From positions 7,341 through 16,808 of the forward strand of contig FR901710.1 of the NCBI GenBank assembly GCA_000437675.1: DNA of 9,468 nucleotides. Direction: 5' to 3'. A program made the position numbers and the translations under genes. Each line of letters begins with the position of its first letter. Positions within the stretch are counted from its first letter, which is position 1. The stretch comes from Prevotella sp. CAG:891. GTDB taxonomy: Bacteria > Bacteroidota > Bacteroidia > Bacteroidales > Bacteroidaceae. Positions 1 to 5,533 of this stretch are shown piece by piece. A model generated the notes under the pieces. The model saw only the letters and a program-made list of their open reading frames with translations, did not search any database and was not told where the DNA came from.

Positions 1-949
1 GCAGGAACACCACAAAGAAGGTTTTACCAATGAACCACACAGCACCCGGAATTAAATCCATGATACCGTTGAAAGCATCCAGACCATAAATGTGGAGCGG
101 AGCCCAGCCACCCAAGAAGATGGTCGAAGCCATACCGGCACAGATAAAGAGGTTCAGATACTCAGCCAAGTAATAGTAGCCGAAGTGCATACCCGAATAT
201 TCGGTATGATAACCTGCGGTCAACTCACTTTCGCATTCGGGCAAGTCGAACGGGCCACGGTTACACTCCGCATTACCGGCAACCAGGTAAATCAGGAAAG
301 CGATGACGGCAGGCACGTGACCACGCACAATGTTCCAGCCGTTAACATACTGGTCCTGACAGATTTCGCTGAACGACATCGTACCCGTAAGGCAAATCAT
401 GGCCAGCATGGTCATGCCGATTGAGAGTTCGTAGCTGATAATCTGGGCACCGCTACGCATTGCGCCGATGAGCGAATACTTGTTGTTACTACTCCAGCCG
501 GCCAGCAGAATACCTACCACACCGATTGAAGAAATAGCCAGGAAGAAGAACACACCCACATTAAAGTCGATGATGTGAGCACCCTTGTTCCAAGGCAGAC
601 AGGCGAAAGTAATCATTGAAGCCGTTACAACGAGGAACGGAGCCAAGTTGTGCAGGAACAAGTCGCTCTGTCGCATACTGATAATCTCCTTGGTCAGCAT
701 TTTGAACACGTCGCTGAACACCTGGAGCAAGCCCCATTTACCTACACGCATAGGGCCAAGGCGGCACTGGAAAAAGGCGCACACTTTGCGCTCCATGTAG
801 ATAAGGGCGATGGCAAACACAGCATACAGCGTAATAATGACTAACGCCACCAAAATGCTTTCCGTGAGGATGGCACCCCATTCGGCAAAGCCGCAGGTTT
901 GAGTCAGGAAGCTGTGAAGCCAAGTGGTTACTAATGAAAAGTCGAACAT
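1..949 (-). CDS. nuoH: NuoH, complex I membrane subunit (3' end beyond window)
   Basis: NuoH is the membrane subunit that joins the quinone-binding arm of complex I to the proton-pumping arm. Translating from the ATG at 947-949 gives 316 codons with no stop, so the C-terminus lies left of the window. Both family signatures are visible: GLLQVFSDVFK at about residues 73-83 (after RLGPMRVG), and PFDLPECESELTAGYHTEYS at about 233-252, the acidic cytoplasmic loop near the quinone site. Hydrophobic segments occur near residues 30-50, 103-118, 132-150, 172-190, 213-225 and 255-285. The start is set by the conserved hydrophobic N-terminus; upstream is A-rich with no Shine-Dalgarno sequence. It lies 117 nt behind nuoCD, so nuoE, nuoF and nuoG are missing from the usual place. 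The family call is certain. Confidence 0.97.
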   Translation of the reverse strand, partial: MFDFSLVTTWLHSFLTQTCGFAEWGAILTESILVALVIITLYAVFAIALIYMERKVCAFFQCRLGPMRVGKWGLLQVFSDVFKMLTKEIISMRQSDLFLHNLAPFLVVTASMITFACLPWNKGAHIIDFNVGVFFFLAISSIGVVGILLAGWSSNNKYSLIGAMRSGAQIISYELSIGMTMLAMICLTGTMSFSEICQDQYVNGWNIVRGHVPAVIAFLIYLVAGNAECNRGPFDLPECESELTAGYHTEYSGMHFGYYYLAEYLNLFICAGMASTIFLGGWAPLHIYGLDAFNGIMDLIPGAVWFIGKTFFVVFL

Positions 950-1066
950 TTTTTTCGTCTTGAGTTTTGAAGCATGAAGGCAGCCTTCAGCGGTTACTCT
1001 TGGCAGCAGTGAGCAGCAAGAGGAGCAAGTCGGTTGCCCTGTTCTTCAATTTTGATGAACTCGGTT
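950..1066 (-). other. nuoCD-nuoH spacer with two small hairpins
   Basis: The 117-nt spacer is long for this operon, where nuoA/nuoB and nuoB/nuoCD overlap. It holds a 6-bp stem (975-980 with 984-989, loop of 3) and another 6-bp stem (997-1002 with 1017-1022). Neither is followed by a U-tract in the minus-strand RNA, so termination is unlikely. An RNA processing or stability site is possible but unproven. I see no small gene here. Confidence 0.35.
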
Positions 1067-2782
1067 TTAGCGGTCAATATCGGGTACAACGTAGTCTACC
1101 GTACCACCGATGGCAATCAGGTCAGCCAGCATGTTGTTGCGGCAAGCCGTATCCATCACAGCCACCAAGGGCAAGCCCGTTGAGCGGTAGTGCAGACGGT
1201 AGGGAGTTTTGTCGCCCTTACTTTCGATATACACACCCATGCGTCCACGACTGCCTTCCACTTCGCTGAAGAACGTGCCGGCAGGCAGTTTGATGATGGG
1301 CTTCATCTTTTCCTGGAAGTTACCCTCAGGGATATTATCAATGAGTTGTTCGATAATGTTGAGGCTTTCCAGAATTTCGTCGAGGCGAATCATGTAGCGG
1401 GCAAACGAGTCTCCTTCCGTGCGTACCACCTCGTTGAACTGTACGCGGTCGTAAGCAGCATAGGGGCGAATCTTACGCAAGTCGTTGTGCCAGCCCGAGG
1501 CGCGGCCCGTACCACCCGTACAGCCAAACGAAATGGCATCTTCTTTTGAAAGAACGCCCACACCCTTCGTACGGTTTTGGAAAATGATATTTCCCGTAAC
1601 CAGGTCGTGATATTCCTTCATGTTCTTACGCATATAAGGAATAAATTCCTTCACACGCTTCACGAAGTTCGGGTGAATGTCGGCCATAACGCCGCCAATC
1701 GTATTGTAGTTCAGAATCAAGCGTCCACCGCAAGTTTCCTCGAAGATGTCGAGCACCTGTTCGCGGTCGCGGAAAGCATAGAGGAATGCCGTAGTTGCGC
1801 CCAAGTCCTGGCAGAGACAGCCAAAGAAGAGCAAGTGCGAGTCAATACGCTGTAACTCATCCATGATGGTACGAATCACCTGTACGCGGTCGCTCACCTC
1901 AACGCCCATAGCCTGTTCGATACACATACACAGCGCGTGGCGGTTCTGCATAGCACCCAGGTAGTCCAGACGGTCGGTCAGCGCCAACGTCTGCGGATAC
2001 GTCATCTGTTCGCTGATTTTCTCAACGGCACGATGAATGTAGCCCAGGTTCGGATCGATTTTACGAATCATTTCACCCTCGAGAGCCACACGGAAGTGCA
2101 ATACACCGTGCGTTGAAGGGTGCTGCGGACCGATGTTCACCACATAGTCATCTTTCTGGAAAATCAAGTTTTCCTTTTTAGCCAGTGTACCGTCGGGTTG
2201 CAGTGTATATTCGAACGTTGAGTCCGTCAGCGGCTCGTTCGTCATGCGCAGCGGGTTGTTCTGTTCCGTTTCGTCATCCTTGCGGAAGGGGAAGCCCACC
2301 CAGTCCTGACGCATAAAGATACGGCGCATATCGGGATGTCCCGTAAAGATGATGCCGTAAAAGTCGTAAACTTCGCGTTCGTAGATATTGGCAATGTCCC
2401 AAAGGTCGCAAACCGAGGGCAGCCAGGGATTTTCGCGGCTTTCAGCCACAGCCTTTACACAAGCCTGCTTACCGGTAGCGGTTGATTCCACTTGGTAAAC
2501 TACGCCCAGGCCATCGTCCATCCAGTCCACACCCGTCAGGTTCAGGAGCAAGTCCATACCCTCTTCATCGTGCAGACGCTTCATTTCGGCGTGCAGTTCA
2601 GCGGGAGCCACCACCTTCGGTTTCAGTTCGTTGACAGCCGGTTTTGCCGGAGCGGCAGGTTTGGCAACGGGTTTAGCCGGTGCAGGTTTAGCGGCAGCGC
2701 TCACCTCAGCCGCAGGCTTCGCTTGGGCATTCGTAGTTGCCTCCGCGTTATTTTGTGCTTGTGGTTTCAGTTCTTCGCTCAT
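1067..2782 (-). CDS. nuoCD: NuoCD, fused complex I 30-kDa/49-kDa subunits
   Basis: This 571-residue protein joins NuoC and NuoD of the peripheral arm of complex I; the NuoD part lines the quinone pocket. Residues about 1-55 are an Ala/Pro/Lys-rich low-complexity tail with many KP dipeptides. The NuoC part spans about 58-170 and has the 30-kDa signature beginning EREVYDFYG at 135 and HPDMRRI at 149. A linker follows, then NuoD from about 210, with GPQHPSTHG at 218-226 and IHRAVEK at 249-255, and the usual C-terminus ending VPDIDR. The C/D fusion is common in several phyla including Bacteroidota. The start overlaps the nuoB stop by 4 nt (ATGA) and has a strong AGGAGG at 2790-2795, 7 nt upstream, which fixes it. 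The NuoC half is shorter at its N-terminus than the E. coli form. Confidence 0.97.
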   Translation of the reverse strand: MSEELKPQAQNNAEATTNAQAKPAAEVSAAAKPAPAKPVAKPAAPAKPAVNELKPKVVAPAELHAEMKRLHDEEGMDLLLNLTGVDWMDDGLGVVYQVESTATGKQACVKAVAESRENPWLPSVCDLWDIANIYEREVYDFYGIIFTGHPDMRRIFMRQDWVGFPFRKDDETEQNNPLRMTNEPLTDSTFEYTLQPDGTLAKKENLIFQKDDYVVNIGPQHPSTHGVLHFRVALEGEMIRKIDPNLGYIHRAVEKISEQMTYPQTLALTDRLDYLGAMQNRHALCMCIEQAMGVEVSDRVQVIRTIMDELQRIDSHLLFFGCLCQDLGATTAFLYAFRDREQVLDIFEETCGGRLILNYNTIGGVMADIHPNFVKRVKEFIPYMRKNMKEYHDLVTGNIIFQNRTKGVGVLSKEDAISFGCTGGTGRASGWHNDLRKIRPYAAYDRVQFNEVVRTEGDSFARYMIRLDEILESLNIIEQLIDNIPEGNFQEKMKPIIKLPAGTFFSEVEGSRGRMGVYIESKGDKTPYRLHYRSTGLPLVAVMDTACRNNMLADLIAIGGTVDYVVPDIDR

Positions 2783-3414
2783 GCCTTTTCCTCCTGATTA
2801 TAAATTGCCATTTCTTTTTCTTCGGCCACCGTTTTGAAGGGGTCCTTCTGTTTGCGGTTCGTTGTACCGAAGAAGTTTTCAACCTTCACAATACGCTGCA
2901 GCTGCATCATACCGTAAAGGAACGATTCCGGTCGCGGCGGACATCCCGGCACATACACGTCGACGGGAATAATTTTGTCCACACCGTTCACCACGTGATA
3001 CGACTTTGTGAACGGACCGCCCGAGATAGAGCAACCGCCGATAGCCACCACATATTTCGGGTCAGCCATCTGGTCGTAAAGGCGTCGGAGAACCGGAGCC
3101 ATTTTCGTAGTGATGGTACCGCACACCAAAATCACGTCAGCCTGTCGGGGGCTGTTACGCGTCACCTCGAAACCGAAGCGTGCAATGTCGTAACGTGCGG
3201 CGCACACGGCCATGAACTCGATACCGCAGCAACTCGTGGCAAACGTAAGCGGCCAGAGAGAGTTAGAACGGCCCCAGTCAATCAGGTCGTCAAGTTTGCG
3301 TACAACCACGTTGGCACCTCCGGCGTTGAGTTCTTCAACCAACTTCTCGTAGGTTTCGTTGTCTTTGAATTCCTCGTAAGGAATCGACTTGATTTTTGCT
3401 CTTTTCATTGCCAT
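2779..3414 (-). CDS. nuoB: NuoB, complex I subunit carrying Fe-S cluster N2
   Basis: NuoB holds the [4Fe-4S] cluster N2, the last electron carrier before quinone in complex I. The 211-residue product keeps the four expected cysteines: Cys62-Cys63 in ATSCCGIEF, Cys128 in GGCSISGG and Cys158 in VPGCPPRPE. The reading frame is open a further 37 codons upstream to 3525, but that part lies inside nuoA. I chose the ATG at 3412-3414 because AGGAG at 3422-3426 sits 7 nt upstream; the ATG two codons later (3408) is the alternative. The gene overlaps the nuoA end by 10 nt and the nuoCD start by 4 nt, which suggests translational coupling. The C-terminus (about 180-211) is a charged extension typical of anaerobe NuoB, with no clear role. 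Confidence 0.97.
   Translation of the reverse strand: MAMKRAKIKSIPYEEFKDNETYEKLVEELNAGGANVVVRKLDDLIDWGRSNSLWPLTFATSCCGIEFMAVCAARYDIARFGFEVTRNSPRQADVILVCGTITTKMAPVLRRLYDQMADPKYVVAIGGCSISGGPFTKSYHVVNGVDKIIPVDVYVPGCPPRPESFLYGMMQLQRIVKVENFFGTTNRKQKDPFKTVAEEKEMAIYNQEEKA
2790..2795 (-). promoter_or_regulatory. Shine-Dalgarno site of nuoCD
   Basis: AGGAGG on the minus strand lies 7 nt before the nuoCD ATG at 2782, inside the end of nuoB. It supports the start that overlaps the nuoB stop codon by 4 nt. Confidence 0.8.
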
Positions 3415-3755
3415 TTCAACGCTCCTTTCCTCCAGGCGTAAGCTAAGCCCAGAACTAAAATAAACAGGAAGAAGAGCACGCTCACCAAACCGGCCGGGCC
3501 TAACGAGCGCATTACGATGGCCCACGGGAAGAGGAACATCGTTTCAACGTCGAACATCAGGAAAAGAATGGCAAACAGGTAGTAACCAATGCGGAACTGC
3601 ATCCATGAGCGGCCACGCGTAGGCACACCACATTCGTAAGCCTCCTCCTTCTGAGCGTTGTAGCTGCGGGGCGAAATCAGCTTAGCCAAAATCGTAACCA
3701 CACCTACGAACGCCAACCCTGTCAGCAATGCAGTGACAAATAAGGTAAAGTTCAT
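3405..3755 (-). CDS. nuoA: NuoA, complex I membrane subunit
   Basis: NuoA is a small membrane subunit that packs against NuoH and NuoJ near the quinone channel. The 116-residue product has the family's three hydrophobic segments (about 5-25, 57-80 and 86-107). It keeps the conserved loop YECG at 40-43 and the motif FDVETMFLFPW at 68-78 with the acidic pair Asp69 and Glu71. Its length is normal. It is the first gene of the nuo operon (A-B-CD-H visible here). The start at 3753-3755 matches the family N-terminus; the preceding AAAGAG is at best a weak ribosome binding site. Upstream lies a gene-free leader of about 430 nt running back to a good promoter at 4197-4227. Confidence 0.97.
   Translation of the reverse strand: MNFTLFVTALLTGLAFVGVVTILAKLISPRSYNAQKEEAYECGVPTRGRSWMQFRIGYYLFAILFLMFDVETMFLFPWAIVMRSLGPAGLVSVLFFLFILVLGLAYAWRKGALKWQ
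3422..3426 (-). promoter_or_regulatory. Shine-Dalgarno site of nuoB
   Basis: AGGAG on the minus strand lies 7 nt before the nuoB ATG at 3414, inside the last codons of nuoA. Strong Shine-Dalgarno sites are rare in Bacteroidota, so this one decides the nuoB start against the longer open frame. Confidence 0.75.
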
Positions 3756-4023
3756 AGCTCTTTAATGTGTTATGGTTATTAATATGTGTTGTTAATTGTT
3801 CTCAGACCGAAGTGTGGGTGAATGGTTGGGGATGCTTTGCAACGCAGCGGCCGCTTCTTTTTTACCGGGGTGCTTAGTACCTATTTATATATATAGGTGT
3901 TAGTTAGTCCGATTTTATAGAAAAAGCCTTCTGCCCGTCTCGACGCCGAACACCTGAGCATCTTCACATTGTTGCGTGTCAAGATACCGTTGTTCTGCCC
4001 GGTAATAGCAAGGTGTAAAGACG

Positions 4024-4070
4024 AAAAAATCCGCTCCATCAGGGTAATAAGGGGACCCCTAATGTGCGGA
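4024..4070 (-). terminator. Terminator-like hairpin in the nuo leader
   Basis: On the minus strand TCCGC (4066-4070) pairs with GCGGA (4030-4034). CAT/ATG and AGGGGT/ACCCT pair inside it with small bulges, and U6 follows directly at 4029-4024. This is the classic intrinsic-terminator layout. Since nuoA lies 270 nt further on, it would either end a short RNA or act as an attenuator. Confidence 0.6.
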
Positions 4071-4074
4071 CATG

Positions 4075-4108
4075 AAAAAACAGCGTACGAACGCACTCGT
4101 CCGCCGCT
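4075..4108 (-). terminator. Possible first terminator in the nuo leader
   Basis: On the minus strand AGCG (4105-4108) pairs with CGCT (4082-4085) and ACGA (4097-4100) with TCGT (4087-4090), separated by an uneven internal loop. U6 follows at 4080-4075 after one G. The stem is weaker than that of the next hairpin, so alone it would be doubtful; the tandem arrangement makes it more credible. Confidence 0.4.
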
Positions 4109-4196
4109 TTACCTTGTATATTACCAGTTGTCGTGTCAGCAGACACGATGACATAGCATCCCTTATTCACTTTACTTCGTCTTTTTTTTATGGCCA

Positions 4197-4227
4197 CAAA
4201 GTTACAGCAAATCATATACCGAGCCAA
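4197..4227 (-). promoter_or_regulatory. Bacteroidota-type promoter for the nuo operon
   Basis: On the minus strand TTG (4225-4227) is followed after 20 nt by TAACTTTG (4197-4204), matching the -33 TTG / -7 TAnnTTTG pattern of the Bacteroidota primary sigma factor. Transcription should begin near 4190. It is the only full match found between nuoA and the tandem repeat, so it is the likely promoter for nuoA and its leader. Confidence 0.7.
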
Positions 4228-4291
4228 GTATTTTTCAGCTTTCTTTTAATATTATTCCTTTAGCTGCTTGTATTGTAAAATGCTATGTTTC

Positions 4292-4319
4292 AAAATAGCC
4301 TTTTAAATCCTATTTTTTT
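4292..4319 (+). terminator. Weak AT-rich hairpin with T-tract
   Basis: On the plus strand AAAATAG (4292-4298) pairs with CTATTTT (4310-4316), and the T-run continues to 4319. A competing stem, GCTAT with ATAGC, overlaps it. No plus-strand gene is present to need it, and such pairs arise easily in A+T-rich DNA. Confidence 0.25.
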
Positions 4320-4550
4320 GAAAATGTAGATGTTGGAAATTAGTTATACATTATTTTAACACCTACTTAAATGCTTAGCGGCTTAGTCGCAAAATCGTGT
4401 AGTATAACTCAACGATGCACCAAGGGTTTCAGACAGGCCTACCTGCCTTACTTTCTTTTGTAACAGCATGTCAAAGAACGCACTATGAATCAATTCGGAA
4501 AATCTGTTTTTTCATCCATGAAGCAGATCCGCAGCTCTAAATTCAGTGCA

Positions 4551-4711
4551 ATGTCAGTGCAAACCGAATGCAGAACTTGAAAACTTGTTTTCAAAAGTTA
4601 TGCTGAGGTGCCGCCTGACTTCGCAAAGCAATGTCAGTGCAAACCGAATGCAGAGCTATGAGAGCTTGCTCTCAAGAGCTATGCTGAGGTGCCGCCTGAC
4701 TTCGCAAAGCA
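4551..4711. repeat. Two-copy tandem repeat, each unit an imperfect palindrome with covarying stem
   Basis: Copy 1 is 4551-4630 (80 bp) and copy 2 is 4631-4711 (81 bp). The flanks are identical, but the central hairpin arms differ. Each unit can fold as nested pairs: GTCAG/CTGAC, ACC/GGT, GCA/TGC, a 4-bp stem, then a 6-bp stem capped by CTTG. In copy 1 the inner stems are AACT/AGTT and TGAAAA/TTTTCA; in copy 2 they are AGCT/AGCT and TGAGAG/CTCTCA. Three A-T pairs have become G-C pairs with both partners changed. The only other differences are one bulge base and one inserted A (4658). It resembles intergenic repeat elements of Bacteroidales, but I cannot name a family. Confidence 0.9.
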
Positions 4712-4742
4712 AAGATACAACATCGTCACCCCGAAATACAAA
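4710..4742 (-). promoter_or_regulatory. Bacteroidota-type promoter firing into the tandem repeat
   Basis: On the minus strand TTTG (4739-4742) is followed after 21 nt by TATCTTTG (4710-4717), a full match to the TTTG / TAnnTTTG consensus. Transcription would start near 4703, so the RNA would begin inside repeat copy 2 and contain both hairpins. No gene follows before the nuo promoter, so the product would be a non-coding RNA or a very long alternative nuo leader. The -7 box abuts the repeat end and may be part of the element. Confidence 0.6.
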
Positions 4743-4784
4743 TTTTTGAACCACCTAATATCGCACCTCGATATTGTTGAACCG

Positions 4785-4834
4785 AAAAAAACAGTCTGAA
4801 AAGCCTTTATTTAGAGGCATTTCAGAGCGTTTTT
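4785..4834. terminator. Bidirectional intrinsic terminator
   Basis: CTGAAA (4796-4801) pairs with TTTCAG (4820-4825) and GCCT (4803-4806) with AGGC (4815-4818), separated by one A-A mismatch. On the minus strand a T7 tract follows (4791-4785 read as U); on the plus strand T5 follows (4830-4834). It isolates the repeat and its promoter from transcription coming from the phospholipid genes. Confidence 0.6.
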
Positions 4835-5000
4835 CAAGTTCGCACAAAAATGAAATCAGGATATACTATTTTATCTCATGCCAATTATCAAAACGTACGA
4901 ATCACCCACTTTTTGCCTCGCCCAACTGCTATATCCCACACATCTTTATGCTACAGAATCGCGTTTGTCCCAGTATTTTGCGTATGAGTCATGAAATACA

Positions 5001-5052
5001 AACAACACAAGCGAATGTTCCACTTTGAAGTAGCACATTCGCTTGTGTTGTT
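5001..5052 (-). terminator. Terminator-like hairpin after the DUF4834 gene
   Basis: The arms at 5001-5018 and 5035-5052 are perfectly complementary over 18 bp with a 16-nt loop. It begins 22 nt after the DUF4834 stop codon. In the minus-strand RNA only an interrupted U-rich tail follows (TTGTATTTC includes the arm end). The very long perfect stem could also protect the 3' end of the transcript. Confidence 0.7.
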
Positions 5053-5074
5053 GGGCGTCAAGTTGGTGTGTCAA

Positions 5075-5422
5075 TCACACCTCCTCGAAGTCGATATATT
5101 TACCTTCGTTCTTTTCGAAGATTTTACCGTTTCGGCGCGGTTGACCGTTTGCACCGTTTGCTTCGTGATGCGCATTACCCGACGTGTATTGCGCACCGTT
5201 TGCTTGTTGTTCGGTATTTGTTTGGTTGCTGTTATACGAATCTTGCTGTCGGCCGTTTGCGCCAAACGGGTTGCCGGTTCCTCCTCGCATGGTGTTGCCA
5301 AAGGTGGTCCAGGGGTTACCGGGGCGTTTGCCAAACAGCATAAAGAAAAGCGAGCGAAGCATGCCCACAGCAAAGAGAATAGCGCCGAATACGATGACAA
5401 ATAAGCAACCTAAAAATTTCAT
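5075..5422 (-). CDS. DUF4834-family small membrane-anchored protein
   Basis: This 115-residue protein has one N-terminal hydrophobic segment (about 4-30), probably a membrane anchor or uncleaved signal. A Gly/Asn/Gln-rich, probably disordered middle follows (about 33-95). The short conserved tail has KIFEKNEGKYIDFEEV at about 100-115. This layout and the acidic FDxNEGxYxDFEE-like tail fit the DUF4834 family of Bacteroidota, whose function is unknown. It lies 111 nt behind pssA in the same direction and before a strong terminator-like hairpin, so it is probably the last gene of the phospholipid block. A link to membrane lipids is inferred only from position. No Shine-Dalgarno site precedes the ATG. 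Confidence 0.8.
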   Translation of the reverse strand: MKFLGCLFVIVFGAILFAVGMLRSLFFMLFGKRPGNPWTTFGNTMRGGTGNPFGANGRQQDSYNSNQTNTEQQANGAQYTSGNAHHEANGANGQPRRNGKIFEKNEGKYIDFEEV

Positions 5423-5472
5423 AAGCTAAATGTTCGGTAGGGGAGTGAGTGTGAGATAAACTTGTTGATGAA

Positions 5473-5500
5473 TGGCAGTGTTTCAGCACGTCAACTGCCA
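5473..5500 (-). other. Hairpin in the pssA-DUF4834 spacer
   Basis: TGGCAGT (5473-5479) and ACTGCCA (5494-5500) form a 7-bp perfect stem with a 14-nt loop. No U-tract follows on the minus strand, so it is more likely a processing or stability element than a terminator. Confidence 0.4.
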
Positions 5501-5533
5501 AAGTCAGCGTCTATGCCGTCACAAGAGCAGTTT

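Larger units (their letters stand above)
3756..4190 (-). other. Long structured 5' leader of the nuo operon (or leader plus sRNA)
   Basis: This is about 435 nt between the predicted transcription start (near 4190) and nuoA. In transcription order it holds: a 7-bp hairpin with a TGCT loop (4131-4148); a hairpin followed by U6 (4082-4108, U-tract 4075-4080); a second hairpin followed by U6 (4030-4070, U-tract 4024-4029); paired segments ATCTT/AAGAT and ACACCT/AGGTGT within about 3945-4015; and an AT-rich hairpin (stems 3879-3884 and 3893-3898). No known riboswitch class was recognised. The terminators suggest either a separate small RNA of about 165 nt ending near 4024, or attenuation ahead of nuoA. 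Small open frames here show no family resemblance. Confidence 0.5.
4228..5000. other. Gene-free intergenic interval
   Basis: No open frame in this 770-bp stretch resembles a protein family. It contains the tandem repeat (4551-4711), a minus-strand promoter (4710-4742), a bidirectional terminator (4785-4834) and a weak AT-rich hairpin (4292-4319). Base composition is richer in A+T than the flanking genes. In 4320-4550 I see only a short stem of 5 bp plus a G-U pair (GGCAGG with CCTGTC on the minus strand, about 4434-4449). In 4835-5000 I see nothing I can name. Confidence 0.7.

Noticed and set aside
1190..1855. Several plus-strand open frames opposite nuoCD and other genes.
   Set aside because: They run antisense to well-conserved genes and resemble no family; they are composition shadows.
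3415..3525. A 37-residue N-terminal extension of NuoB.
   Set aside because: It lies wholly inside nuoA, and a good Shine-Dalgarno site marks the later start at 3414.
4060..4155. A 31-codon minus-strand frame in the nuo leader starting MSSCLLTR, considered as a leader peptide.
   Set aside because: It has no run of regulatory codons, only a weak ribosome site, and competing frames overlap it. Not enough to call.
4546..4749. A plus-strand open frame of 67 codons from GTG with Cys-rich repeated stretches.
   Set aside because: It only translates the tandem repeat. The period (80/81 bp) is not a multiple of three, the copies are read in different frames, and the differences preserve DNA pairing, not protein.
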